Assembly: GCF_016907495.1 (NCBI RefSeq)
Contig: NZ_JAFBCC010000001.1
Coordinates: 1,364,001-1,428,000 of the forward strand
Origin: Arthrobacter tumbae
GTDB taxonomy: Bacteria; Actinomycetota; Actinomycetes; Actinomycetales; Micrococcaceae
DNA: 64,000 nt
Direction of reading: 5' to 3'
The position numbers and the translations under genes were made by a program. Shown piece after piece: positions 53,151 through 62,128 of this stretch (the first letter of the stretch is position 1; every line of letters starts with the position of its first letter). Below the pieces are notes generated by a model. That model was not told the origin of the DNA and ran no database searches. It saw nothing but the letters and a program-made list of their open reading frames with translations.

Positions 53151-54227
53151 TTACGGGAGGTAGCTGATTACGGCATCAGTTACATCCTCGGTAGTGGCGG
53201 ATCCGCCCAGATCCCTGGGCAGGACGCCGGCGGCGGTCGTGGCGCGGATAGCTTCCGCAAGGCGTTCCGCCTCTGTCGTGAGGCCAAAGTGCTCGAGCAT
53301 CAGGCTTGCGCTGGCAATCGCGCCGATCGGATTGGAGATTTCCTGCCCGGCGATGTCAGGAGCGGAGCCATGTACCGGCTCGAACATGCTGGGGAAACGC
53401 CGCTCAGGATTGTAATTGGCGCTGCTCGCAAGGCCGAGGCTGCCCGCGAGTGCGCTGCCCAGGTCCGAAAGGATGTCAGCGTTCAGATTTGATGCCACGA
53501 CCACGGAGAGCTCTTCGGGCTTCAGGACGAATTTTGCTGCCATGGCGTCGACCAGGACGCTCTCGGTTTCAACATCGGGATAGTCCTTGGCAACGCGTTT
53601 GAAGACGTCGTCCCACAGCACCATGCCGTACTGCTGGGCGTTGCTTTTCGTCACGCTGGAAAGTTTTCTGCGGTCGCGTGAACGGGCGATATCGAAGGCA
53701 AACCGGATGATCCGCTCACAGCCGACTTCGGTGAACAGCGAAGATTGAACCGCAACCTCGCCGCCCTGGCCGCGGGCAGCGAGGTTGCGTCCCCCGAGTC
53801 CTGCGTACTCGCCTTCACTATTTTCGCGGACGACGATCCAGTCGAGTTCAGTGGTGTCCGCTTTGCGGAGCGGGCTGGTGACTCCGGGAAGGAAGTGGAC
53901 GGGGCGAACGTTGGCCCACTGGTCGAAGCCCTGGCAGATCGCCAGTCGGAGCCCCCAGAGGCTGATGTGGTCCGGCACCGTCGGCCAACCAACGGCACCG
54001 AAGTAGATGGCATCGAAACCGCTCAGCTGTTCCAGTCCGTCGTCGGCCATCATGACGCCGTGTTCCGCGTAGTAGTCCGAGCCCCAGGGAAATTCGGTCC
54101 AGTCGAAGGAGACTGCTCCGCCGGAGTTCTTCGCAATGGCGTCGAGCACCTTCCGGCCCGCGGCCGTCACTTCCTGCCCGATGCCGTCTGCGGGTATGGC
54201 TGCGATGCGAAATGTCTGCTGGGTCAT
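53151..54227 (-). CDS. Tartrate dehydrogenase/decarboxylase-like protein, copy 2
   Basis: 358 residues, same fold and motifs as copy 1: VVRENSEGEYAGLGGR, VTKSNAQQYGMVLWDD, FEPVHGSAPDIAGQ. Differences are spread along the whole length, so this is an old duplication or separate acquisition rather than a recent one. It lies between the LysR gene and tctC. The two copies may act on different tartrate isomers or on tartrate versus D-malate. Confidence 0.87.
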   Translation of the reverse strand: MTQQTFRIAAIPADGIGQEVTAAGRKVLDAIAKNSGGAVSFDWTEFPWGSDYYAEHGVMMADDGLEQLSGFDAIYFGAVGWPTVPDHISLWGLRLAICQGFDQWANVRPVHFLPGVTSPLRKADTTELDWIVVRENSEGEYAGLGGRNLAARGQGGEVAVQSSLFTEVGCERIIRFAFDIARSRDRRKLSSVTKSNAQQYGMVLWDDVFKRVAKDYPDVETESVLVDAMAAKFVLKPEELSVVVASNLNADILSDLGSALAGSLGLASSANYNPERRFPSMFEPVHGSAPDIAGQEISNPIGAIASASLMLEHFGLTTEAERLAEAIRATTAAGVLPRDLGGSATTEDVTDAVISYLP

Positions 54228-54295
54228 GCTGCGAGACTAGGGCAGGCCGTGACGGATGTCTCAGACTTGTATCCTCTTCGCCGAATAGGCTCAGG

Positions 54296-55192
54296 CTATA
54301 GGTGCTTGTCAGAGGTGTATTGATGAACCAGTTCGGCGAAGGCTCGGGCTGCAGGGGTGAGCGGCGCCTGGCTGCGGGAGGCCAGCATTACCTGCAACTT
54401 GTGGCTTGGCTCAAGATGCATGACCGCCGCGCCGTTTTTACGCGCGAAGTCCGCCCAGGCGGCTGCCAGCACTGCCACGCCGGCCCCCGCGAGCACGAGC
54501 GGCAGGACCGCCGCCCGGTGGGCCACTTCAACAGCGACGGTGGCATCGACGCCGCTGGCCAGGATCTCGTCCACGACCTGCCGCATGACGCTTCCCTTCT
54601 GCGAGGTGATGAACCTTTGCCCGGACAGCTCGGGATAGCGCACCACCGAGCCGTCCTCGAAGGGCTGGCCGGGGAGCCCGATGAGCACCATGGCCTGTTC
54701 CTCAACGGGCTCCAGGTGAATGCCGGCGGAGGGTGGGAAGCTGGAACTGCCGAAGAGCCCGAGCTCGCACTTCCCGCTTCCGATCAGGCGCATGACGTCG
54801 TCGCCGGTGTAGGCGGAATGGGCGCTGATCGTGATTCCGGGATGAAGTTGCCCAAACCGCACTGCGATGGATCTGAAGGGTTCAACCGATTGCGACGGCA
54901 TAAGAGCCAGGTCTACGTGTCCGGTTTCCCTGCCCTTCAATGCCCCGACGGTGGAGCGGAAGGAATCGAGGTCACGAACTGTTCTCCGCGCCGGTTCTAT
55001 GAGTGCCCGGCCTGACGCACTCACGACGACGCTGCGCCCCGTTCGATGGAAGAGCTGCACCCCCAGCTCCCGCTCAAGGGCAAGCACTGCCTGCGACAGC
55101 GACGGCTGGGCGACGTGTAGCGCCGCTGCCGCCCTGGCGAAACCACCGTGATCGACGACGCCGAGGAAGTACTTCAGGTGCCGGATGTCCAT
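54296..55192 (-). CDS. LysR-family regulator of the tartrate cluster
   Basis: 298 residues with helix-turn-helix at 1-60 (HLKYFLGVVDHGGFARAAAALHV as the start) and an effector domain from about 90 (GHVDLALMPSQSVEPF). It is transcribed in the same direction as all tartrate genes and directly precedes them, so control of this cluster is inferred. Its own promoter must lie in the short gap after the thioesterase gene. Confidence 0.85.
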   Translation of the reverse strand: MDIRHLKYFLGVVDHGGFARAAAALHVAQPSLSQAVLALERELGVQLFHRTGRSVVVSASGRALIEPARRTVRDLDSFRSTVGALKGRETGHVDLALMPSQSVEPFRSIAVRFGQLHPGITISAHSAYTGDDVMRLIGSGKCELGLFGSSSFPPSAGIHLEPVEEQAMVLIGLPGQPFEDGSVVRYPELSGQRFITSQKGSVMRQVVDEILASGVDATVAVEVAHRAAVLPLVLAGAGVAVLAAAWADFARKNGAAVMHLEPSHKLQVMLASRSQAPLTPAARAFAELVHQYTSDKHL

Positions 55193-55218
55193 GGCTCAAT
55201 CCTGCCCGACGGCCAGCG

Positions 55219-56214
55219 CTATCCGGACAGGTGGCTAGGAAGGCTGCTTCCCGGCGCCCGGCCGCGGATCTCGAGCAGTTCACGGGCGTGCTCTGCGAGT
55301 CGCTTGTCCTCATCCGAGACCGGGACCCAGGGCGGAACAGAGACGGCGGTACCCGTCTCATCGCGGGCCACCATCACCGTGAGGCAGTAGGTGGTCAGCT
55401 GCATGTCGCGTCCCGTGGGCTTACCGGAGCGCACATGTACCGCGATGTGCATGCCCTTGTTCCCTGTGTAGACCAGGCGCGCTTCCACCTCTACCAGGTC
55501 CCCGATCAACAGCGGCCGGTAGAACCTCACGCCACCCGAGAAGACGGCCACCGTGTCCTGGCCGCAGTAACGCGTGGCGCAGATATAGGCTGCTTCGTCG
55601 ATCCAGTCCATAACTGTCCCGCCATGAACCTTGCCGCCCCAGTTCACGTCAGTCGGCGCCGCAAGGAAGCGGAGGGTGACGCGCTCGGCGGTTCCGGCGT
55701 CGGTGTATTCCTGCCTGCTCATGGCGGCGACGATTGAATCCCGTACTTCTATCCGGGCAACCGCTTGGTCCCTCAGGTCAATCTCCGCCGTCGTAACAGG
55801 GTTGAATTGCGGCACCGGCACGGGCTTGCCGTCCGGCCCCACGGCCACGAAGATCACGAGGCACTGGCTGCGCATCGTCGCTTCGGCGCCTTTGACATCC
55901 CCCGAAGAGACAACGGTCCGGATGTGCAGCGAGGACTTCCCGGTGTACACGATGGTCGCTTCGACTTCGACCATGTCTCCGACATTCACCGGGTCAGCGA
56001 AGTGGATGTTGCCCACGTACGCCGTCACACAGTAGCTCTTGGCCCAGCCGACGGCCGCGGCATAGGCCGCTTTATCCACCCATTCCAGCACCGTGCCGGC
56101 GTCCACGGAGCCGCTGTGCCCGAGATCCGTCGGCGCGGCCAGGAACCGCAGCGTCACTGAATGCGGATTGGGGCGGGCGGTCGTTTCGACGCGTCCTTGC
56201 GTCTCGTTTTCCAT
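55219..56214 (-). CDS. Acyl-CoA thioesterase with two hotdog domains
   Basis: 331 residues made of two similar hotdog halves. Each has the same pattern: VTLRFLAAPTDLGHSGSVDAGTVLEWVDKAAY in the first and VTLRFLAAPTDVNWGGKVHGGTVMDWIDEAAY in the second (each cited only in part of the domain), with the catalytic Asp after the helix start. This is the BFIT/ACOT7-like layout that cleaves long or medium acyl-CoA in the cytoplasm. Nothing ties it to the tartrate genes. Confidence 0.88.
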   Translation of the reverse strand: MENETQGRVETTARPNPHSVTLRFLAAPTDLGHSGSVDAGTVLEWVDKAAYAAAVGWAKSYCVTAYVGNIHFADPVNVGDMVEVEATIVYTGKSSLHIRTVVSSGDVKGAEATMRSQCLVIFVAVGPDGKPVPVPQFNPVTTAEIDLRDQAVARIEVRDSIVAAMSRQEYTDAGTAERVTLRFLAAPTDVNWGGKVHGGTVMDWIDEAAYICATRYCGQDTVAVFSGGVRFYRPLLIGDLVEVEARLVYTGNKGMHIAVHVRSGKPTGRDMQLTTYCLTVMVARDETGTAVSVPPWVPVSDEDKRLAEHARELLEIRGRAPGSSLPSHLSG

Positions 56215-56235
56215 GGTTGTTCACGCTAGCCGAAC

Positions 56236-56304
56236 CTGGAACTTTTGCGCATTTATGGCGGCTTCACGACGCCCGGACCCACCGTAGCTGCGCAGAATTT
56301 CCGG
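56236..56304. repeat. Diverged copy of the CTGGAA/TTTTGCGCA inverted repeat
   Basis: Starts CTGGAACTTTTGCGCA, continues TTTATGGCGGCTTC and returns through CCACCGTAGCTGCGCAGAA to TTCCGG. It matches the left arm and ends of the hairpin at 46691-46745 but the stem is broken by mismatches. It sits between the divergent thioesterase and LolA-like genes, so it is not a terminator here. Confidence 0.55.
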
Positions 56305-56405
56305 ATGGGGAAGCGAGTGAAACTCCGACGCAATTCTCAGGTTACGGGTGTAGCGTGGCGCCCAAGACCGATCCCAGAACCACCACCAAAACGAGGAAGT
56401 TTACG

Positions 56406-57521
56406 ATGACTCGTACAGGGCGAAAATCATGGCGTCAGTGGACACCGGCAGTTGTTGCCGCGGGGGCGGTCGGCGCCGCAGCGCTCGTGGCCCCCTTCAG
56501 CGCCAATGCGGCGGTTGACCTTCCTGACAAGACCGCCGCCGAAGTCCTCGCGCTGGTTCAGGAGAAAGACGTCGACGCGTTCTCCGGCACAGTGGAGCAA
56601 AGCTCGAACCTCGGCCTTCCGGACCTCTCCGCTCTCGGCGCGGCCGCCGGGGCCAACGCAGGCGGCGCCACAACAGGCGGCACCAATAACGACGACGACG
56701 GCGAACCCTCCCCGGCCAGCGCCGCCCTAGAACTCATCACCGGATCACACACCGCCCAGGTCTTCGTCAACGGCCCCGATCAGGCACGCCTTCAGGTGCT
56801 CGACCAGCTGGAGGAACGCAACATCGTCCGCAACGGCGATGAACTCTGGTACTACAACTCGGATGAGAACGAGGCGATCCACGCCACCCTTGAGGACCAT
56901 GAAAAGCCCGACGGCGCCCCCTCCGCCCCGAACGACGTCGCCGCCCACTTCCTTGAGAAGATCGACCCGTCCACCGAGGTCACCGTCGGTTCGGACCGCA
57001 TGGTCGCCGGGCGTGCCGTCTACGATCTCGTCCTGACTCCACGCTCCACCGAGACCCTCGTGGGTTCGGTCAGCATTGCGGTCGACGGCGAAACCGGCCT
57101 TCCCCTGGGCGTCACCGTGACTGCCGCCGGCAGCAGCGACCCGGCGTTCAGCTCCGCCTTCACCGAGATCAGCTACGAGGAACCGTCCGCGGATCTGTTC
57201 GACTTCACCCCGCCGGCGGGTGCGACCGTCACCGAGGTGGATCCTGGCGAGCATAAAGGCGAGCACCAGCGCGAGCAGGCTGACAAGGAAGCTGCAGCGG
57301 CAGAGAAGCCGACCGTGGTGGGCGAAGGTTGGGACACCGTCGTCGTTGTTCCGGCCGGGCAGCAGGAGATTCCGCCGGAACTGATGCAGCTGAGCACACC
57401 GGTCGACGGTGGTCAGCTCCTGTCCACAGCACTGGTGAACGTACTCATCACTGACGACGGCCGCATCCTTGCCGGATCGGTCACCGTTGAACGCCTGCAG
57501 GCAGTAGCTTCCGGGCAGTGA
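56406..57521 (+). CDS. Secreted LolA-like protein
   Basis: 371 residues from ATG 56406, after AGGAAG. A signal peptide with Arg-rich head ends near FSANA-A (about residue 35). The mature part resembles the LolA/MucB fold: AAEVLALVQEKDVDAFSGTVEQ, VFVNGPDQARLQVLDQLEERN, DELWYYNSDENEAI and AGRAVYDLVLTPRS, followed by a charged Glu/Lys segment. In monoderms these proteins likely bind lipids or lipoproteins outside the membrane. The stop overlaps the ABC ATPase start by four bases, so it probably works with that exporter. Confidence 0.8.
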   Translation: MTRTGRKSWRQWTPAVVAAGAVGAAALVAPFSANAAVDLPDKTAAEVLALVQEKDVDAFSGTVEQSSNLGLPDLSALGAAAGANAGGATTGGTNNDDDGEPSPASAALELITGSHTAQVFVNGPDQARLQVLDQLEERNIVRNGDELWYYNSDENEAIHATLEDHEKPDGAPSAPNDVAAHFLEKIDPSTEVTVGSDRMVAGRAVYDLVLTPRSTETLVGSVSIAVDGETGLPLGVTVTAAGSSDPAFSSAFTEISYEEPSADLFDFTPPAGATVTEVDPGEHKGEHQREQADKEAAAAEKPTVVGEGWDTVVVVPAGQQEIPPELMQLSTPVDGGQLLSTALVNVLITDDGRILAGSVTVERLQAVASGQ

Positions 57522-58474
57522 GCGGGGCCGCCGACCTCGTCATCGAGACAGCAGGCCTGACCAAGCGGTTGGGCGGCAGGGACGTGGTCAACGGCATCGA
57601 TCTCGCGGTTCCGCGCGGGTCGGTGTTCGGGTTCCTCGGCCCTAATGGTTCGGGGAAGACCACCACCATCCGGATCCTGCTCGGCCTCGCCTCCGCCACC
57701 TCCGGCGACGTCCGGGTGCTCGGCGAATCCATTCCGCGAGCACTGCAGGAGGTGCTCCCCCGGGTCGGCGCACTCGTGGAGGGCCCGGGTTTCTACCCCT
57801 TCCTCTCCGGAACGGCGAACCTCCTCCGCCTCGACGCCGCTGACCGCTACGTCTCTCCCTCCACAAGTCGGCAACGCGTCGAGACCGCGCTGGAACGGGT
57901 GGGGCTGTCGCAGGCCGCCGGCAAGAAAGTCGGCCGCTACTCACTCGGCATGAAGCAGCGCCTCGGAATTGCCAACGCGCTGCTCACCCACCGCGACCTC
58001 ATCGTCCTCGACGAGCCCACCAACGGCCTCGACCCGCAGGGCACCCGCGAAGTCCGGCACCTCGTGCGCTCCCTCACCGAGGAGGGCACCACCGTCTTCG
58101 TCTCGAGCCACCTGCTCACGGAGGTCGAGCAGATCTGCTCCCACGCAGCGGTGCTCAGCGCCGGCTCGCTCGTTGCGCAGGGCAGCCTCGATGAGCTGCG
58201 CCGCTCCGGCGAACCGCGCATCCGTGTGAACACCCCCGATGTGCCTCAGACCCACACTGTGCTCCGCCGGCTGGGCACAACACCCGACGACGACGGCGCC
58301 ACCTCCGGCGCGCACAGCGTCACCGCGCTGCTTCCGGCGGGGCTGGCACCGGACCGGGTGGTGCGTGCGCTGGTCGAGGCGGACGTGAGGGTGAACGGGT
58401 TCAGTGTTGACCAGGCCGGACTCGAGGATCTGTTCGTGGCCCTCACCGGGGAGGGATTCGACGTTGTCCAGTAG
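57518..58474 (+). CDS. ABC transporter ATP-binding protein
   Basis: 318 residues from GTG 57518. Walker A GPNGSGKTTT, signature YSLGMKQR in place of LSGGQ, Walker B LIVLDEPTNGLDP and the switch His in VSSHLL are present, as in CcmA/bacitracin-type exporters. It powers the permease encoded next. The cargo is unknown; the LolA-like partner hints at a lipid or lipoprotein. Confidence 0.92.
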   Translation: MSGAADLVIETAGLTKRLGGRDVVNGIDLAVPRGSVFGFLGPNGSGKTTTIRILLGLASATSGDVRVLGESIPRALQEVLPRVGALVEGPGFYPFLSGTANLLRLDAADRYVSPSTSRQRVETALERVGLSQAAGKKVGRYSLGMKQRLGIANALLTHRDLIVLDEPTNGLDPQGTREVRHLVRSLTEEGTTVFVSSHLLTEVEQICSHAAVLSAGSLVAQGSLDELRRSGEPRIRVNTPDVPQTHTVLRRLGTTPDDDGATSGAHSVTALLPAGLAPDRVVRALVEADVRVNGFSVDQAGLEDLFVALTGEGFDVVQ

Positions 58475-59315
58475 TGCACCTGTCTCAACACCCCGCAAGA
58501 CGGCCGGGGGAAGTTTCCTCACGTCTGAACTGTCCGTCCTTTTTCGTCGCCGCCGCACCTGGGCGCTGCTGGCTGCACTCGCTGCGATCCCCGTGCTGAT
58601 CGCCGTGGCCGTCAGGCTGTCCTCCGGACCGTCAGCCGGACGCGGGCCCGCATTCCTCGACCAGGTGAGCCAGAACGGGCTCTTCGTCGCCGTCGTCGCG
58701 ACCATCGTTGCGATTCCGCTGTTCCTGCCGCTGACCGTCGGGGTGGTCGCCGGTGACACCGTCGCGGGCGAGGCGAGCACGGGCACCCTGCGGTACCTGC
58801 TCATGTCTCCCGTGGCGCGGGGGCGACTCCTGGCAGTGAAGTATGCCGGCGCCGTCGTCTTCTGTCTGGCTGCGACCTTCACGGTAGCGATAGTCGGCAC
58901 CCTCATGGGAGCGCTGCTGTTCCCGGTCGGGCCGGTGACCCTGCTCTCCGGCACCAGCATCGGTGTGCCGGAAGCGCTGCTGCGCATTGCCCTGGTGTGC
59001 TTCTACGTGACGCTGTCGCTGCTGGGGCTCTGCGCCGTCGGGCTCTTCATGTCCACGCTCACCGATGTTCCGGTGGGCGCGATGGCTGCGACCGTGGTGG
59101 CCTCAGTGGTCAGCCAGGTGGTGGGGCAGCTTCCACAGCTTGAGTGGATCCACCCGTGGCTGCTGACGCAGTATTGGCTGGGGTTCGCGGACCTGCTGAG
59201 GGATCCGATTGTGTGGGACTCGTTCGCCGCGAATGCCCTGCTTCAGGTTGGTTACGTGGTGGTATTCGGCGCCCTGGCCTATGGCCGGTTCAGCACCAAG
59301 GACGTGCTGGCCTGA
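58464..59315 (+). CDS. ABC transporter permease
   Basis: 283 residues from TTG 58464, inside the end of the ATPase gene and eight bases after GGGAGGGA. Six membrane segments: TWALLAALAAIPVLIAVAV first, then VAVVATIVAIPLFLPLTVGVV and four more. The short loop GDTVAGEASTGTLRYLLMSPVARGR is typical of ABC-2 permeases, which export lipids, drugs or peptides. Confidence 0.87.
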   Translation: MSSSAPVSTPRKTAGGSFLTSELSVLFRRRRTWALLAALAAIPVLIAVAVRLSSGPSAGRGPAFLDQVSQNGLFVAVVATIVAIPLFLPLTVGVVAGDTVAGEASTGTLRYLLMSPVARGRLLAVKYAGAVVFCLAATFTVAIVGTLMGALLFPVGPVTLLSGTSIGVPEALLRIALVCFYVTLSLLGLCAVGLFMSTLTDVPVGAMAATVVASVVSQVVGQLPQLEWIHPWLLTQYWLGFADLLRDPIVWDSFAANALLQVGYVVVFGALAYGRFSTKDVLA

Positions 59316-59328
59316 GCGCCAGTGGGCA

Positions 59329-60324
59329 TTATGGCCGCCCAGCCCGCCAAGCCTCTATCTCCGCGAGAAGCTCCCTGCGGCGTGTGTCCGTAATGAAGGC
59401 CGACCGCACTGAGTTTCCGGCAAGCTGCGCGAGTTGGTCGTCGTCGAACTCGAAGACCGACTGCAGCTGGGCGAAATTGTCATCCACGTATCCACCGAAG
59501 TAGGCCGGATCATCCGAGTTCACCGAGACGCTCAGCCCCCGTTCCAGCATGCGCGGCAGCGGATGATCGGCGAGGGTGTCCACGGCGCGCAGACGCACGT
59601 TGGACAGCGGGCAGACCGTCAGCGGTGTCTGCTCGGCCGCCAGCCGTACCACCAGTTCCTCGTCCTCCATGCACCGGATGCCGTGGTCGATCCGCGAAAC
59701 CTTCAGCAGATCGAGCGCCTCCCGGATGTACTCCGGCGGTCCTTCCTCTCCCGCGTGGGCGATGCACTTCAGACCCGCCTCGTGCGCACGCTCATACAGG
59801 GCAATGAAGTCCCGCGGTGGGTAGCCCACCTCCGCTGAATCCAGCCCGATCCCGATGATGGGAGCGTTCATTGCCAGCAACTGCTCGAGCACTGCCAGCG
59901 CTTCCTCGGCGGGTTCATCACGAAGGAACGCAGCGATGAGTTCAGTGCTGATGCCGAACTCCTCCTCGCTGACCGTGAGCGCCGACGCGACACCGTTGAC
60001 ACAGGTGGCCAGCGAAATGCCACGGGAGAGATGCGCCTGCGGATCCATCATGATTTCCGCGTGCCGCACACCCGCTGCCGAGGCGCGGGCGAGGTACGCC
60101 CGCGTCATGTCCGCGAAGTCCTGTTCGGTCTGCAGGACGGCCATGTTCTCGTAGTACAGGTTCAGGAACGCCTGCAGATCCGCGAACCGGTACTGCCGGC
60201 GCAACTCCTCAACATCCGCATAGGGCAGCTCAATACCGTTGCGCCCGGCGAGCGCGAAGATCAACTCCGGCTCGAGCGTCCCTTCAATGTGCAGATGCAA
60301 CTCGGCCGTGGGCAGCACAGTCAT
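59329..60324 (-). CDS. Adenine deaminase (AAH1/PA0148-like)
   Basis: 331 residues from ATG 60324. The zinc pair His10/His12 (AELHLHIEGTLEPEL), HAGEEGPPEYI, the IDHGIRCMEDE stretch and VNSDDPAYFGG are those of the fungal-type adenine deaminases rather than adenosine deaminases, which lack the TLEPEL and YFGG forms. It turns adenine into hypoxanthine. A guanine deaminase and NCS2 purine permease follow nearby, which supports a purine-base role. Confidence 0.85.
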   Translation of the reverse strand: MTVLPTAELHLHIEGTLEPELIFALAGRNGIELPYADVEELRRQYRFADLQAFLNLYYENMAVLQTEQDFADMTRAYLARASAAGVRHAEIMMDPQAHLSRGISLATCVNGVASALTVSEEEFGISTELIAAFLRDEPAEEALAVLEQLLAMNAPIIGIGLDSAEVGYPPRDFIALYERAHEAGLKCIAHAGEEGPPEYIREALDLLKVSRIDHGIRCMEDEELVVRLAAEQTPLTVCPLSNVRLRAVDTLADHPLPRMLERGLSVSVNSDDPAYFGGYVDDNFAQLQSVFEFDDDQLAQLAGNSVRSAFITDTRRRELLAEIEAWRAGRP

Positions 60325-60421
60325 GACGGCTCTTTCCGGTGTGTAGAAGATACTCAAGCCGGCCGCGCCGGAGTACGGCTACGCTAGCGCGGCCGGCAGC
60401 AAAGGTGAAAGGATCGCCCTC

Positions 60422-60682
60422 ATGACGGACAACGCCGCTGAAAGCAACCACGCGCACGACGACGATCCCCGCGAAGCGGTTCTGGAACCTGATCCACGCG
60501 CCGGAGACGCTGAAAACATCCGTGATGAGCAGGGAACGCACGCGGCCGGCGCTGTTCCTGCGGCCTTCGTTGGCGGCGACCAGCCCGGAGACAAACCGGA
60601 AGAAGCCGCCGACAACTCAGGACACTGGGATGAGATGGGCCGGGAGAATCCGGCCCGGGAGCCCGGCAACGAGGAGAGCTAG
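60422..60682 (+). CDS. Small acidic hypothetical protein
   Basis: 86 residues, rich in Asp, Glu, Ala and Pro (NAAESNHAHDDDPREAV at the start, NSGHWDEMGRENPARE near the end). No hydrophobic core or known domain, so probably disordered. The ATG follows GAAAGGATC. It resembles in character the 71-residue protein at 2949. Confidence 0.55.
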   Translation: MTDNAAESNHAHDDDPREAVLEPDPRAGDAENIRDEQGTHAAGAVPAAFVGGDQPGDKPEEAADNSGHWDEMGRENPAREPGNEES

Positions 60683-60694
60683 AGACAAAGAGCG

Positions 60695-61282
60695 CTAGAC
60701 CAGCGCGCCGTCCAGGATGGTCACTTCAACGTCCTTCGAGCGGTGGTCGTAACGGAAGGTGACTACACCGCCGTCGTGCTGGAGTTCGTGGTTGGCACCG
60801 TTGCTGATGCCGAACGCACCGTAGTTCTCTTCCCAGGAGCGGTCAATGACGACCTTGTACTCGTAGGTGCCGGCGGGCAGCTGTGCGGTGAGTTCCCAGC
60901 GCTGCGACACAGGGCTGTAGGCCATCTGCACCTGGTCAGCTGCCGGTGCCCAGTCCTCAGCGCCCAGGCGGTGACCGAAGTTGCCGGCCAGCGCGACGGC
61001 GCCGGGTGCGGCTGCGTAGCGCGCACCATCCTCGGTGATGGTCCATCCGGTGCGGCCCTTCAGGATGAAGCCTTCCTTGACCAGCGCGGCTGTCGCTGTG
61101 GACAGGCGCTTCACGCCGCGTGCGACGCCGCCGCTGAGGACTTCGCTTTCCCACTCGCTGAGCGGCACCCGCTTCACGGCTGATGTCAGGACGTCTGCGC
61201 CTTTGACGGCTAGTGCGGGCTGTTCGGCCAGGATCTGGACGATGGCCTTCAGGCGGGCTGCTGTGTTGTCTTGGGCACTCAT
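60695..61282 (-). CDS. Winged-helix-like plus early-set (CBM48/pullulanase X25-like) protein
   Basis: 195 residues from ATG 61282, after GAGAGG. Residues 1-95 look like a helical/winged-helix module (LKAIVQILAEQPALAVKGAD, LSEWESEVLSGGVARGVKRL, FILKGRTGWTITEDGARY). Residues about 105-190 are an immunoglobulin-like set domain as in pullulanases and isoamylases: ALAGNFGHRLGAEDWAP, RWELTAQLPAGTYEYKVVID, WEENYGAFG. No catalytic domain follows. The first part could be a regulator or only a helical spacer; a glycan-responsive protein is a guess. Confidence 0.65.
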   Translation of the reverse strand: MSAQDNTAARLKAIVQILAEQPALAVKGADVLTSAVKRVPLSEWESEVLSGGVARGVKRLSTATAALVKEGFILKGRTGWTITEDGARYAAAPGAVALAGNFGHRLGAEDWAPAADQVQMAYSPVSQRWELTAQLPAGTYEYKVVIDRSWEENYGAFGISNGANHELQHDGGVVTFRYDHRSKDVEVTILDGALV

Positions 61283-61623
61283 GTGTGGACCTCTCAAGTT
61301 GCTGTACTTCCGAGAAGATTTTGACAGCGGTTTACTCCCGGCCCGGGGAGCCTGGCGACCGGCGGCATGTCGTGTCGAAATGTGACCCGGAGCGTGGCGA
61401 CAAATTCCGCTGGATGAAAAGAAAGTTTCACCAAACCTATGGTCTAAGTCACAACTGCCTGCTAGCGTCATACAACGAAGCCAACGGCGGGCTCCAATCG
61501 GAGCTATCTACCAGGTGGACCTGCAAATCCCCATACCCCGCAGCAGTCTGGTCGCAGAACACCGCTGAATCGTTGGCGCCCGTGGACTCGAGTGATTGCT
61601 GCCCCACGTTCGGGAGAATCACC
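61283..61623. other. Non-coding leader between the divergent early-set and guanine deaminase genes
   Basis: 341 bases without a supported gene. It holds a small hairpin GCTCC-AATC-GGAGC at 61491-61504 and an AT-richer stretch at 61410-61445 that may carry the deaminase promoter. I looked for a purine riboswitch core and did not find one. Confidence 0.5.
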
Positions 61624-62118
61624 GTGACTACCACCACCAAAGAAGAGCAGTTCCTCTCCAGGGCAATTTCCCTGGCAACTGATAACGTCCACAACTCCGG
61701 CGGCCCGTTCGGTGCGCTCATCGTGACGCTCGACGGCCGGGCCTTCGAAGGAACCAACCGGGTTACCGCCACCAACGATCCAACGGCGCACGCGGAAGTG
61801 ATGGCTATCCGCAACGCCTGTGCCGCGCTTGAGACCTTCGACCTATCCGGCAGCACCCTCTACACAAGCTGCGAGCCGTGCCCGCTCTGCCTTTCGGCTG
61901 CGCTGTGGGCCAGGGTGGACGCCGTCGTCTTCGCTGCCGACCGGAACGACGCCGCTCAGGCCGGGTTCGACGACGCCGTGTTCTACGACTTCTTCGCCAC
62001 CCCTGTGGAGGACCGGATCATGCCGGTGCGCCACTACGAACTCACGCCCTCGGCGGAAGTAACCGCCCTGGCACCCTTCGAAGCGTGGAGCAACCTCGTT
62101 GCCCGCGTGGATTACTAA
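61624..62118 (+). CDS. guaD: Guanine deaminase (cytidine-deaminase fold)
   Basis: 164 residues from GTG 61624, nine bases after GGGAGA. Zinc ligands are His56 (HAEVMAI, with proton shuttle Glu58) and Cys86/Cys89 (SCEPCPLC). The length and the DAVVFAADRNDAAQAGFDD stretch fit bacterial GuaD, which makes xanthine from guanine. The NCS2 permease starts ten bases after its stop, so uptake and deamination are linked. Confidence 0.87.
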   Translation: MTTTTKEEQFLSRAISLATDNVHNSGGPFGALIVTLDGRAFEGTNRVTATNDPTAHAEVMAIRNACAALETFDLSGSTLYTSCEPCPLCLSAALWARVDAVVFAADRNDAAQAGFDDAVFYDFFATPVEDRIMPVRHYELTPSAEVTALAPFEAWSNLVARVDY

Positions 62119-62128
62119 GGAGCACGTC

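Noticed and set aside
61283..61623. Purine riboswitch upstream of the guanine deaminase
   Set aside because: The conserved purine-aptamer core and its pairing loops could not be found; only a small hairpin is present.
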